The notes under the pieces were generated by a model that made no database searches, was not told where the DNA came from, and was given only the letters and a program-made list of their open reading frames with translations. From Earliella scabrosa (taxonomy: Eukaryota > Basidiomycota > Agaricomycetes > Polyporales > Polyporaceae): a DNA stretch of 64,000 nucleotides. The DNA lies in assembly GCA_022605405.1 (NCBI GenBank), contig JABYQQ010000008.1:1364001-1428000 (forward strand). The letters are read 5' to 3'. Made by a program: the position numbers and the translations under genes. Positions 44,201 through 54,178 of this stretch are shown here, piece by piece. Numbering within the stretch: position 1 is the first letter of the stretch; every line of letters begins with the position of its first letter.

Positions 44201-44571
44201 CTGTGTCCCGTCCTTGCCCCATTAACTCATGATTAGGTCTCCGCGCTGGTCAAGTCTGCGCCATATTTTGTCTCCCGAGTGGACAAGGCTATGTCACCGA
44301 ACCTCTCATGTACGTCCGTTGCTTCCGACCGTTTCGCACCCCCGACTCCTCCACTTCCAACCTTCCGCCCACCTCTCATTCCACACGTAATCACGCGCGC
44401 AACGTCGAAGTGGTGCACGTTCGTGATGTGGTACGCACTTGTCATCTCATTCCTAAGTATAGTGAGGAGGATGTCGAGCCGGACTGGAGTTCTGCGACCA
44501 TTCTTGATCAATCCATCCCCTTTCTATTCAACCGTTACTTAGACTTCCATACATTTGCGGCCTTGTCCTAG
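41202..44571 (+). pseudogene. Plavaka transposase 2, coding exon interrupted by a MITE
   Basis: Exons 41202..41407 plus 41656..41992 (split by a MITE), 42043..42351, 42413..44183 and 44237..44571. Leaving out the MITE and one TSD copy gives 2958 nt (985 aa) with no other break. The N-terminus has a zinc finger (CLECGNLF...H...C). The core shows the Plavaka motifs [106 protein letters not shown]-type [12 protein letters not shown] and HSERLHIDFAKKAFRAS. An acidic stretch precedes the C-terminal domain. Apart from the MITE it looks intact, so the insertion is probably young. Confidence 0.85.
41408..41652. mobile_element. 245-bp MITE with Plavaka-like ends
   Basis: TIRs CATCAGCAAGACCGCCGACCTCT and further to ...CTC. 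The 3-bp duplication TCA is at 41405..41407 and 41653..41655. The CATCAGCAA start matches the ends of Plavaka 1, so it is probably a non-autonomous Plavaka derivative. It introduces an in-frame stop (ends 41456) in the transposase. Confidence 0.85.
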
Positions 44572-44873
44572 ACTTTGGAATTCATTGTACTACCATGCCA
44601 CATCTCAGGCTGGAGGAGTTCTCTGACACGATGCTCGGCCAATGCGTCATTATGACACTAGTAGTAGTAGCATTGTGTGCGATGTTGATGCAGTACGAGT
44701 CGTACGTGTGCGCCCGAGCGTCTCGACTGCTTAATAATAGCTCACAACAATAACCAACTACATAGAACTACTGCACTGTCAGCCTCTGCTACATAGTCTA
44801 CATTGCCCTACAATGTTCTACGGCCGCAGTCCTAATACTACGGCATTTAGGCGCTAAACTATGGTTTCCTGAT
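44572..44873. repeat. Right subterminal region of Plavaka 2
   Basis: About 300 bp downstream of the transposase. It includes GCTACATAGTCTACA at about 44790, which also occurs near the left end at about 36974. No gene. Confidence 0.55.
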
Positions 44874-44885
44874 GATTGCACAGAA

Positions 44886-45211
44886 TGTAAGATAACGAGA
44901 GCGCGGGCACTAAAGCGCGGGAACGGGGTGACGAAAAAGAAAGGCGAGATGACGTAAGAACGCGAGTGACCCTCGTGTGGACGCGCAAAGGCAATCGGAT
45001 TGAGAGAGACGGGGTAACGACGGTGGGCGCGACCTGAGGCAATCGCGTAGCGAATACAAGCGTACAAATGTCCGTATAAGTACCTAAACAAACCCCAGGC
45101 ACTGAGGCACGGTACTGACAAAGAAAATATGGCACTAATTACAATGTGGCGGATGCTGGGCGCTAGTGTGGCGTATCGTGCGAGCTCAAAACGGGTACGG
45201 TAACTCCAACA
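44886..45211 (-). repeat. 3' LTR of the gag-only element
   Basis: Starts TGTTGGAGTTACC and ends TTATCTTACA on the minus strand (TG...CA). A short purine run (GAGGGG) lies just outside at about 45214-45220. Confidence 0.88.
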
Positions 45212-45351
45212 CGACCCCTCGAGCAAAGTACGATACGAGCGAGATGAAAGGGAACGGCGGGGAGAGGGAATAGAAGCGGCGCGCGAACGGAAAGGGGGAG
45301 GGAACGATGATGTAAGCGATAAGTCCAAAAATGGAAAGTCGACCCCTCCAA

Positions 45352-46086
45352 CTAGAAGGCGTGAGCAATGGCGCCGGCGACGGGCGCGGGCGGCTGGGGA
45401 CAGTTGACCTTGTAGTGGCCCTTCTGGCCACAGTTGAAGCAGGTGATCTGCTCGATGGGGGTGCAGATGTGGGGGCGCGCAGCAGCAGCAGCGAGGGCGG
45501 ACTCTGCGGGCGCCAAGCCGGCGGGGTTCTGGCGCGAAGCCTCGTTCAAGAGGCGCTTGTGGACGAGATCGAGCGTGAGCTCATCCTCGGGGGTGGCGTC
45601 GAGCGTGATGATGAACTGCTCAAACGAGGGCGGCAGGCCGCTCGTGAGCACGAGGACGTGGTCCTCTTCCGTGATCGTCGCTCCGATGGCCTCAAGGCAG
45701 AAGACGGCGCGGCAGACATCGGCGATCCAGGCCTTCATCGTCTGGTCGTCGCTCTTCCGCATTTGGAAGAAGTCCCGACGGCGGGACAGGCGCGTACCGA
45801 GACCTCGGGCCTGATGCACAGCCTCGAGATCGGTCCAGAGCTTGACGGCGTCAAGGGCGTGCACGTGGGGGAGCTGGGACGGATCAAGATTCAGGGTGAT
45901 CTCGGCAACGGCCGTGTCGTTCTTCTTCTGCCAGGCACAGACGGCGGTCGAGTTCGGGGAGCCAAGAGGGCGGGTGACGGTGCCAGCGACAAGGTCGTAG
46001 AGTCCCTGGCGGACGAGGAGGGCGCGCATAAAAATGCTCCATTCGGCATAGTTTGAGTCGTCGAGTTTCGGGATCTGGGGTGCCAT
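45352..46086 (-). CDS. gag: Copia-type Gag of the gag-only element
   Basis: 244 aa from ATG 46086. The N-terminal LDDSNYAEWSIFMRALL is typical of Copia Gag. The middle (about residues 80-190) matches the UBN2 gag domain pattern with L-W-x-x-L-E and E-D-x-V-L-x-L-x-x-G-L-P. A CCHC zinc knuckle, CFNCGQKGHYKVNC, lies near the C-terminus. The frame is complete. With no protease, integrase or reverse transcriptase it would package RNA for enzymes supplied in trans. Confidence 0.9.
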   Translation of the reverse strand: MAPQIPKLDDSNYAEWSIFMRALLVRQGLYDLVAGTVTRPLGSPNSTAVCAWQKKNDTAVAEITLNLDPSQLPHVHALDAVKLWTDLEAVHQARGLGTRLSRRRDFFQMRKSDDQTMKAWIADVCRAVFCLEAIGATITEEDHVLVLTSGLPPSFEQFIITLDATPEDELTLDLVHKRLLNEASRQNPAGLAPAESALAAAAARPHICTPIEQITCFNCGQKGHYKVNCPQPPAPVAGAIAHAF

Positions 46087-46208
46087 GGTTCGGTTCGGTT
46101 CAGTCGTGCGGTGTCGATCGGGGGCCGCGGTTCAATCGGAGTTCGGTTCGGGTTCGATCGGGTTCGTCGGGGTGCTCGGATGACCACCGAGTGAGGTGTA
46201 CGCGATTG

Positions 46209-46534
46209 TGTAAGATAACGAGAGCGCGGGCGCTAAAGCACGGGAACGGGGTGACGAAAAAGGAAGGCGAGATGACGTAAGAACGCGAGTGACCCTCGTG
46301 TGGACGTGCAAAGGCAATCAGATTGAGAGAGACGGGGTAACGACGGTGGGCGTGACCTGAGGCAATCGCGTAGCGAATACAAGCGTACAAATGTCCGTAT
46401 AAGTACCTAAACAAACCCCAGGCACTGAGGCACGGTACTGACAAAGAAAATACGGCACTAATTACAATGTGGCGGATGCTGGGCGCTAGTGTGGCGTATC
46501 GTGCGAGCTCGAAACGGGTACGGTAACTCCAACA
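46209..46534 (-). repeat. 5' LTR of the gag-only element
   Basis: 326 bp, about 97.5% identical by eye to 44886..45211. TSD CAGAA follows at 46535. Confidence 0.88.
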
Positions 46535-46539
46535 CAGAA

Positions 46540-46897
46540 CTATTGGTAGAAATGATAAGACTCATATTCATTATGACGTCTGTCTACAGTGTACATGGGT
46601 TCAAGTACTACAACTACTGGACCGACCCACAGAAGCAACGAGACCTGACCGAGAATAGACCCGCCAGACAATGGAGAGGAGGACGGGAGGACAGACAGGA
46701 CAGACAAGGAGGCGAGCGGATGAGCCAAGCACAGGCTGAGATAGACGCACGGGCGGAGACGACACATGCAGAGAGAGAACACAAGAAGACGAGAGCGCGG
46801 TCAAGAAACTAGAGAGCAGAGAGGAGCGAGAAGTCTGTGTCAAACAAGAGTGGTGACGGACGAGGGCGGCAAAGCACGAGGGTGGTGACAAGCAAGG
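46540..46897. other. Spacer between two LTR elements; nothing recognised
   Basis: 358 bp. An Arg/Gln-rich open frame (to 46812) follows a purine-rich sequence (GAGAGGAGGACGGGAGGACAG) and does not look like a protein. Confidence 0.4.
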
Positions 46898-47477
46898 TGT
46901 TGAACTTAGGGTTATCCGGCACTGTCCGGACCGATATGTCCCCATATGGACTTGTGGCTATGTGTTCACATGACGCCTAGCATGGGCTATGCTTCTTCAT
47001 TACTATATTTAGATAACACAGCATCTGTACGATAGTTCTTTCTTTCCGGACAATTCCTCTACGTACCAGTGCGTTCTACGATGTTCCGGATACTTCTAGA
47101 CCTTATGTCTGACTCAGGCTTGGTGCTCATCCTCGCGTCATATTGACTCATCCTCGCACCATAGCCTCGTATGCCTCTTACTCATCGTCCTGTGGTTAGC
47201 ATGTGACTGCTTTCTATGCTTACTCAGCTACTTTCCCTACGTCTATATAAGCAGCTCACATTTCGCCTCTGCTCTTCAGTCGTTCGCTCACTGACTGGAG
47301 AGTAAGTCTCTTACATACATATGCCTTCTACTTACTTACTGACTTAGTACTTGTAGTCTCTCTCTGTTCGACTTACAGGTACTTATCAATGCAATATAGT
47401 CGTTCGCTCACTGACTGAAGATCTCTCTCTGTTCGACTTACAGTCGGCTCCCAGCCTTCCAGGTCTGAAGTTCATCA
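46898..47477 (+). repeat. Copia 1 5' LTR
   Basis: 580 bp, TGTTGAACTTAGGG to GAAGTTCATCA, matching both LTRs of the second copy with only a few substitutions. It contains a tandem GTCGTTCGCTCACTGACTG segment near 47278 and 47399. Confidence 0.9.
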
Positions 47478-50400
47478 GGTTATGAGCCCTGCGCTCTGAC
47501 CGGTTGCTACTTCGTCGACATCTTCGTGCGCACACCTCTCTCGTCGTCGACTCTCTGCCCGTGCTCCCTCCATCTTTCCTCACCTCTTGACTGTGCCCGC
47601 CGACACTGCTGCCAGGGGGACATTCCTGCGCTCGTGACGCAGCCCTGAGCGCTTTTGTATAGTTGTCGCGTAGCTAGTACTGTTGTACAGCCTGTTGTGC
47701 TCTCGAGGCATTTGGGCTTTCAGGTATCCCTCTGCCAGGCCACGCACTTGCGCCCGCCAGCAGTTGTATCCGGGGTGCTTATCACCTTTGGAGACGGAGG
47801 ACAACCGTGTGGACCCTCCTTACCGTACCCTTTGCTCTCGTATAGCTACTATAGTCTTTCTGGGCACAGTTGGCAACTTCTATCCAGATTGTCGGGATCT
47901 CCAGCTTCCTGACTTTCTTGGCTCGCCTCAATAGGTGTTCCCCATCTACCGTTTTTGCACGCGGCATCGTCAATCATCGCACTCTTCTAGACCACAGTTT
48001 TGGAGCCGACACCAGCATCTCCTCCCTCAGAGGCGGAAGTCGAGGATCTGATTGACTCCCAGTCGTCATCTGATTCCTCTGACTACCAACCCACAACCGA
48101 CACTTGTCAGGAACTACCTCACGTTCTCGACGAGAAATACCCTTCCGATTCTCACCTCTATTCGGACGGCTACTGGTACAACTGTCACCAGAGTCCTTGT
48201 CCTCATCGGTACAACGGAGTTCCCGTTCAACGGAAAGATTATCCTGACACCTTCAAGTGGGCTTTCCCCTCACCTGACCAAGAGGATCTCCTTGCTGGAG
48301 TCAACACAGTTCTACCAGTCGCATCAGACACACCCTATACCACTCCGCTCCCAAGTCCTCCTCTTCCTGAAATCGTCCTAACCCCCGCTACTCCGGAGGT
48401 TATCCCTGAGCCAATCGAGACTCTCCCTCCTCCTCTCGTCGAGTTACCTCCTATCGCAACACCGCTTCCACCGGTCGCACCGGTAACAACATCCGTAGAC
48501 TTCTTGGAGGACTACCTCGACTCATCGCACTTTCTCTTATCAATCATGGGAGACGTCAAGCTCGACTCTATCCCATCCCTTTCGTCGGCGAACCAGTACA
48601 CCGACTGGTCTGCCAAGATGAAGGGCTACTTCATCTTCATGGGCTGTTGGGATGTCGTCAATGGCAAAACTGCTCGTCCGACTGCTGCTGACAAGGCGGA
48701 GTCCTGGGACAAGCTCAATGGGCAGGCTCGCGGCATGATGTACATGCGGGTCGCTCAGAGCTTCCATTACATTCTCGACTCGGAAGTCCTCGAGACAGCC
48801 ACTACTAGTGGGTCCTCCACCACTACGTCTCGAGAGCAGACCACAGCGGAAATGTGGAAGTCCCTGAAGGACAAGTTTGGCACGCCGAACAGCGCCCACG
48901 TCTGGGGCCAGTTCGAGACCCTTGTGGCTGAACCTCGGATGAACGAGCAGAAGTCCCTGCAGGATCAGATGATGCGAATCATCAACCGCATGGACGACAT
49001 CACCAAGAACAAGGTCACGCTCTCTGCCCAGATGAAGGCCCTCCTCCTTCTGTCGAAGATTCCGGAGTCCTATCGGTCTATGATCTCTGCGCTCATGGCG
49101 ACCATCAATGTCGACAAGGTCACCGTCGAGGACATCATGTCCAAGACCTTGGCCGAGGAGTCGCTGTGCAAGGCCGGACAATCCGCGAACCAGGTCTCAC
49201 AGACCAAGCCTAAGCCTAAGGGTCCTTGCTCTCACTGCGGTGGCTCTAATCATCATGAGTCTAACTGCTGGGACAAGCATCCCGAGAAGAAGCCCAAGGG
49301 CAAAGGCAAGGGAAAGGGAAAGGCGAAGGACAAGGACAAGGATAAGGACAAAGGGAGTAACAAGGACAATCAGCCTCATGCACATACCGTCGTCGAGTCT
49401 CAGTCTGTAAATGTAGTCGTGTCGTCTAACATTGTTGGTTCTTTCTACACCGAGGCCCTCGCTGCCTCTAGTGAGAACTGGACTGCATGGCTGATGGACT
49501 CCAGTGCTTCTCAACATATCACGGGCGACCTAAGTGACTTCTCCGAGTATCAACCGTTTGATACGCCGATCAGCTTCAATACTGCTGACGCGAGCAACAT
49601 GATCCTTGCTCTCGGGAAGGGCACGGTCCGTGGTCACACTTGGGTTGATGGTGTCGAAGTTCCGATCGCGCTCACCCATGTGTACTACATCCCGAAGTTG
49701 AGAGGTCGTATCTTCTCGACAGGCACCATTGAGCGCAATGGGTACTCCCTCGTCCAAGGAGATGGGAAGATGTGTATCTTTGACAAGCTGCCAGAAGGCG
49801 CTGTCAAATTTGGTTCGACGATTAGAATCAAGGGTCGCAAGATCCTTGAGGCGGAGTACAACGTCCTGAGCAATATCTACTGGGCTAAGCTCGAACTTCA
49901 CAATGGCCAGCGTGTTCATCTTAACGTCAGCCGTTTTCGTACCTTGCATCGTCGCTTTGGTCATCTCGGCAAGGACGCGCTGCACCATCTCCCAAAGAAC
50001 GTCCAAGGGGTTGATTCAGTTGATTCCCCTGAAGACGAAGATGAACCGTGTGAGGGATGCGCCTGGGGCAAATCCACTCGTCTCCCCTTCCTGCCTTCTG
50101 ATAAGCGTGCTACGGAACCACTCGAGCTCGTTCACACCGATCTTGATGGCCCGATGCGCACACAAGCTATCGGAGGTTACAAGTATTTCGCCGGTTTCAT
50201 TGATGACTACTCCGGACTTGCCTGTGCTTACTACCTTAAGTTGAAGTCGGATGCGTTCCAAGCGTTCCTCGACTACAAGGCATGGGCTGAGACCCAGACC
50301 GGTCGAAAGATCAAAAAGGTCCGCTCGGACCGAGGGGGAGAATACACTTCTACCGAGTTCTCTGAGCTTCTTCGTTCGCACGGGATCGAGCACCAGAAGA

Positions 50401-51045
50401 CCATGCCTGGCTCTCCGCAGCAGAATGGACGCGCTGAGCGCTGGAACCGTACAATTGTCGAAAAGGCCATGGCCATGCTCCATCAGGCAGGTCTTAGTCA
50501 CGGTTTCTGGCAACTTGCCGTTGATGCAGCCGTTCATATCTACAATCGTCAACCGATGCGTCGACACAAATGGCAATGCCCCATCACCAAGTGGGACGGA
50601 ACCGTTCCGGACGTCTCCTACTTCCGTGTGTTTGGGTGCAAAGCCTTTGTACACGTGCAGAAGGCAAAGCGCGAAGGGAAACTCGACAAGAAGGCTGTCG
50701 AGATGATCTTCGTGGGGTATGAGTCTGGTTCCAAGGGGTATAAGTTTTGGAATCCAGCCAACCGCTCTATCGTAGTGTCTCGCGATGTGACATTCGATGA
50801 AGAGTCTTTCCCTGCTCGTAAACTCACCGGCAACCATCCTGTTACCCCGGATGACCATCCGTTCCCAGATGATCAGTCTGATAAGGCTTCCGAAGCCGAT
50901 GTCGACGGTCATGAGGACGACCTCCATCCCGAGATTGTTCCTGAACTCCCAGATCTACCACCTGACCCTCCAGTGGATGCTCAGCCACCTCCTGCTGAAG
51001 CGCCTCCTCCAGCCGATGCCCCTGCTCCTCCGCCGCCGCAACCGC
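46898..51045 (+). mobile_element. Copia LTR retrotransposon 1, 3' half missing
   Basis: A 580-bp 5' LTR (46898..47477) is followed by a leader and a polyprotein frame equal to that of the full copy at 57175..63707. Identity stops at 51045 inside the Pro-rich linker between integrase and reverse transcriptase. Everything beyond, including the 3' LTR, is absent, so no TSD can be defined (CAAGG precedes the LTR). Confidence 0.9.
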
Positions 51046-51056
51046 ACTTGTTGTGA
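48000..51056 (+). pseudogene. Copia 1 polyprotein, truncated (Gag, protease, integrase only)
   Basis: 1018 codons, ending at a TGA just past the breakpoint. Gag domain with W-S-A-K-M (about 190-360). Zinc knuckle CSHCGGSNHHESNC at 410-423. Protease motif WLMDSSASQHITGD with D500. Pre-integrase zinc HHCC (about 640-690). Integrase D714, D777, E813 (D-35-E). The first ATG in frame is at 48546 (MGDVKLD), yet the frame is open and protein-like back to 48000, so either a non-AUG start or an upstream spliced exon is used. Reverse transcriptase and RNase H are lost, so this copy cannot be autonomous. Confidence 0.9.
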
Positions 51057-51853
51057 AGTGGGCCATTGTCTGGCAGGGTACGATTGATGAGGAAGGGAAT
51101 ACTTTATATAGAAATGATATATGAATTTATAATGATCAACACTGTTTAGCTCAAGTTTGTGCTAGAGTTTCTATTACACAGAACTGCTTATGGTTGATTG
51201 AAATCATTCACAAACCACATCAGTTACTAGCTCAGTGTGTAGCCACAGGTCATACGATTCTAATGGTATATAACACTATATATTTTAGATGAAAACTGAG
51301 TGTGCTAGAATTGAAACAAACTTGCCTACATTGAGATGTTCCAAATCCAGTACGTTAGGCGCCCGATGCTGTGCTCAAGCGCCCATTCACAATGCGCAAA
51401 ACAGCCCATTCTTCCCGATATGGGCAAGTTTATTTCTGTTCTAACTTGCTCAGTTTTCATCGGAAACATATGATAATGTAATCAATATGTTCCCACGACA
51501 TATGGCTACACTCCGAGGTGGTCATTCAATTAAGCGCCCATCGGCCGAAGCAACAAAAACGAGTGCGACATGTTTCCAGCATGTCGCACAAATCATCGGA
51601 TTTGTCGGCATTTGGGCGCTTATTTGCGCGCCAAGGTGGCAGTGCCATGGGCGCCTGGGGGTCAGGCCAACCCTAGACTAGGGCTAGAGCCAGTAAACAG
51701 TTTCTTACTGGGCGTCTGCTACAGTAAATACCGTTACTTACTTAAGGTAAGCGGAGTATGAATAATGTTCCCACGGGCTCAGGTTTGCGTGACGCGGAAT
51801 GGCGGAGAACGTCGTACTTAAAGGACGATCTCTTCGTTCCTCATCAATCGTAA
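51046..51853. other. A+T-rich spacer with two foldback repeats
   Basis: About 800 bp, more A+T-rich than its neighbours. An imperfect inverted repeat starting GATGAAAACTGAG spans 51290..51463. A second palindrome (51532..51623) has outer arms TAAGCGCCC/GGGCGCTTA and an inner GTGCGACATG/CATGTCGCAC stem. These look like small foldback elements. No gene. Confidence 0.55.
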
Positions 51854-52021
51854 AAGCGCGAAGGGAAACTCGACAAGAAGGCTGTCGAGATGATCTTCGT
51901 GGGGTATGAGTCTGGTTCCAAGGGGTATAAGTTTTGGAATCCAGCCAACCGCTCTATCGTAGTGTCTTGCGATGTGACATTCGATGAAGAGTCTTTCCCT
52001 GCTCGTAAACTCCCCGGCAAC
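51854..52021 (+). repeat. Detached 168-bp Copia fragment
   Basis: It matches 50667..50833 (the end of the integrase region) with only a couple of substitutions. It is separated from the Copia 1 breakpoint by about 800 bp and is joined directly to a minisatellite. Confidence 0.9.
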
Positions 52022-52024
52022 CTT

Positions 52025-52285
52025 TCAATGTCCTGGATATCAATTACAGGGTCCGCACTCTGTATTTGAATGTGCTGCGTATCAATTACAGGGTCTGCAC
52101 TCTGCATTTGATTGTCCAAGACATCAAATACAGGGTCCGCACTCTGTATTTCGATGTCAAGCAGTTATTACAGGGTCTGCACTCTGTATTTGATTGTCCA
52201 GGACAACAATCACAGGGTCTGCACTCTGTATTTGAATGTCCAGAACAATCATTACAGAGCAGATGAACTCTGTATTTAAAGGACC
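52025..52285. repeat. 42-bp minisatellite, about six copies
   Basis: The core CAGGGTCYGCACTCTGTATTT recurs at 52047, 52089, 52131, 52171 and 52213, with a decayed copy at 52254, a period of 40-42 bp. The repeats are imperfect. Confidence 0.88.
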
Positions 52286-52360
52286 TGCACCTTCAAATAC
52301 AGGCTCTGTAAATGGTCTAGACAGTCAAAACGTACTCCTAGCACAGATGTCGAGGGATTT

Positions 52361-54178
52361 TTAAAAAAAGTGGTGACCACATGTGCTTGTACATCTGCCG
52401 TTTCCATCCATCGTCGCCCGCCTGCTTCGCCCTTTTCTCCCCTCTTTCTTCCTCGTCGCTAGCCGCTGCCTTCTCACGCGGGTCGCGAACCACCGCAAAG
52501 AGGTCGCCTCGTTCAGCATCTTCCGGATCCCCGGAGACACGCTCAGCAGCTCGACCAGGGTCATCGTGACGGATTGCGCCTCACCGAAGCTCCTCTGAAA
52601 GACTCGCTTCTCTGCGTTTGGGTCGACTATCGCAGCGGTATGACGGTACGCGGGCTCGTTCTGCGACGGTACGTCAGGTGCGCCGCTCGCACGCTTGTGG
52701 TCCCCGAAGGCGAAGTCGTGCACGACTGGCTCGGCCGCGACTGGGGCCCGTGTCCTTGCGTACGGGTGAATCAGGATGTTCTCGTCGTCCTTCCCGCGCA
52801 AAGGGCCTTCGTCCCGCGCGATCCTCTGCCTAGCCTCCGCTCGATCCGACAAGTGCAGGGGCGCGTCGCGCTTCCGCGGCTGCTCGCGGTCCTTCTCAGA
52901 CTCCTCCCGCGTGTGCTTCCTCAGCCGCGTCGTAATCTCGACTCCGTCGAACCGAACCTTGCGCTTCTGCTTCTCCAGCTCGAGCTGGCTCTTGAGCTCG
53001 CCTGCGCGCTGTATCAACACCGCGAGTTCCTCCTTGATCGTTCCCTCGGCCTCTTCCACTCCCGCGTAGTAGGGGTCCTCTTCGGGTTCGACGACTAGCA
53101 TCATGTGGCCGACTTGAGTAAGATTCTTCTTTCCGGGGTTAAGGTCATGCCAGACGAGAACACGCTCGCGCATGCAGGTCCCGGGCAGGTTCCGAGGGAC
53201 GAAGGTACCTTTCGGAAGGAAGATGTGTCCCCCGTCACCGCGCTCGATGAGACCGTTCGCGGAATCCTCGCGCGCTGCCGGGCAGGTCTTAGAGTGACAC
53301 CCCGCCGTCCCGCAGTAGAAGCAGTTCTGATCCTCCCCTGCGAAACCCAGTCCCGCGTTGCTTAGCCGAACGCTCACGGGTGGTCCTCGCGGAAGGTCGT
53401 TCCGCTGCCAGCTTCCGCCTCGCGGCGCGTCGTCTCGCGGGAACCCTCGCTGACCTTCGTTCTCGCCACGGAACAGGGTGCGAAAGGTCTCCGTCATCGC
53501 ACTCAGCATCTCTTGCTTGAAGGACTCCAGCGCCGGCTCCTGCTTGACTTTGCGCGGAGACGCCTGTGCGCCCTGACCCGCAAACGCCGAAGTACCTAAG
53601 AGAGAGGATCCCGCGCCGGCCCGAAACCGATGGTCTGACCCTTGAAGAAGCACGCCAAAAGGGCCTTGGTTCTCGAGGCAGTAAGTCATAGCTTCGTGCA
53701 CCTCCGCGACGGAAAACGGGTCGCTCGGATGCTTGTCGGGGACCTTGTTCGCGAGACGAGCGCTAACGGCGGCTTCCTTCTCGGGCGGAACCAGACTGAG
53801 GAGCGCGGCTGCGGCGTCGTCCTCCGCAATACCAGGTCTCTGCTGCGTCAACAAGTAACGGAACATAGGGTAGAACTTCCGGTAAAACTCGGAGTACTCC
53901 TCGAGAGTGTGAATCCCCTTCTCGCGGGTGTCGTTGACCAACTTGTTAAGCTGTGCCCGTGACCAAACGTGACCAGAGTCCGACCCGACGTAGAACCCTA
54001 GCACCTCGTCGCAAAATTTCTCGTAGGTATCGGTCGGGCCCTTGTTTGTGAACATCTGCAGAACTCTCCAGGTCTTCGCGACTTCGATCGGCAGGTAGAG
54101 TAACGCGGCCTTTTTCTTGTCTTCTTTGCTTGTCACACCTCGCTTTAGGGGTAGCTTGTCGAATCCGGTAGAGGCCAT
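52361..54178 (-). CDS. DUF4100-type retroelement Gag
   Basis: 605 codons from ATG 54178. The N-terminal half resembles a retrotransposon Gag capsid (Y-L-P-I-E-V-A-K-T-W, W-S-R-A-Q-L-N-K-L, then L-E-E-Y-S-E-F-Y-R-K-F). The middle has a zinc-knuckle-like CFYCGTAGCHSKTC followed by GHIFLPKGTFVPRN-type sequence as in basidiomycete DUF4100 proteins. A coiled-coil-like ELKSQLELEKQ and a basic region come next. The final 40 residues drift into an Arg-rich tail, suggesting the natural frame, which should continue to a protease, is broken at about 52480. No LTRs or pol were found, so it is a relic of a Gypsy-like element. Confidence 0.7.
   Translation of the reverse strand: MASTGFDKLPLKRGVTSKEDKKKAALLYLPIEVAKTWRVLQMFTNKGPTDTYEKFCDEVLGFYVGSDSGHVWSRAQLNKLVNDTREKGIHTLEEYSEFYRKFYPMFRYLLTQQRPGIAEDDAAAALLSLVPPEKEAAVSARLANKVPDKHPSDPFSVAEVHEAMTYCLENQGPFGVLLQGSDHRFRAGAGSSLLGTSAFAGQGAQASPRKVKQEPALESFKQEMLSAMTETFRTLFRGENEGQRGFPRDDAPRGGSWQRNDLPRGPPVSVRLSNAGLGFAGEDQNCFYCGTAGCHSKTCPAAREDSANGLIERGDGGHIFLPKGTFVPRNLPGTCMRERVLVWHDLNPGKKNLTQVGHMMLVVEPEEDPYYAGVEEAEGTIKEELAVLIQRAGELKSQLELEKQKRKVRFDGVEITTRLRKHTREESEKDREQPRKRDAPLHLSDRAEARQRIARDEGPLRGKDDENILIHPYARTRAPVAAEPVVHDFAFGDHKRASGAPDVPSQNEPAYRHTAAIVDPNAEKRVFQRSFGEAQSVTMTLVELLSVSPGIRKMLNEATSLRWFATRVRRQRLATRKKEGRKGRSRRATMDGNGRCTSTCGHHFF

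Larger units (their letters stand above)
36944..44874. mobile_element. Plavaka DNA transposon 2
   Basis: Inverted ends CATCAGGAAAC (36944 inward) and GTTTCCTGATG (to 44874), with AT on both outer sides as a possible 2-bp duplication. Subterminal sequences repeat GCTACATAGTCTACA and CTATGTAG (about 36970-37075 and 44755-44825). It carries a DUF6532 gene (minus) and a divergent Plavaka transposase (plus). It has taken three MITE insertions (37855..38570, 40082..40421 and 41408..41652). The design matches Plavaka 1. Confidence 0.7.
44886..46534 (-). mobile_element. Gag-only (TR-GAG-like) Copia-type LTR element
   Basis: Two 326-bp LTRs (44886..45211 and 46209..46534), flanked by the 5-bp duplication CAGAA (44881..44885 and 46535..46539). 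The LTRs differ at about 8 positions, mostly CpG transitions, so it is older than the other LTR elements here. Between them is a single gag gene and no pol. This matches terminal-repeat-plus-gag elements, which depend on enzymes of a full-length relative. Confidence 0.92.

Noticed and set aside
50016..50927. 303-codon antisense open frame, repeated at 59678..60589
   Set aside because: It is the reverse strand of the Copia integrase region in both copies; a shadow frame, not a gene.
52025..52285. Regular 42-bp repeats, CRISPR-like at first sight
   Set aside because: Repeats are contiguous and imperfect without unique spacers, in a fungal genome; a minisatellite.
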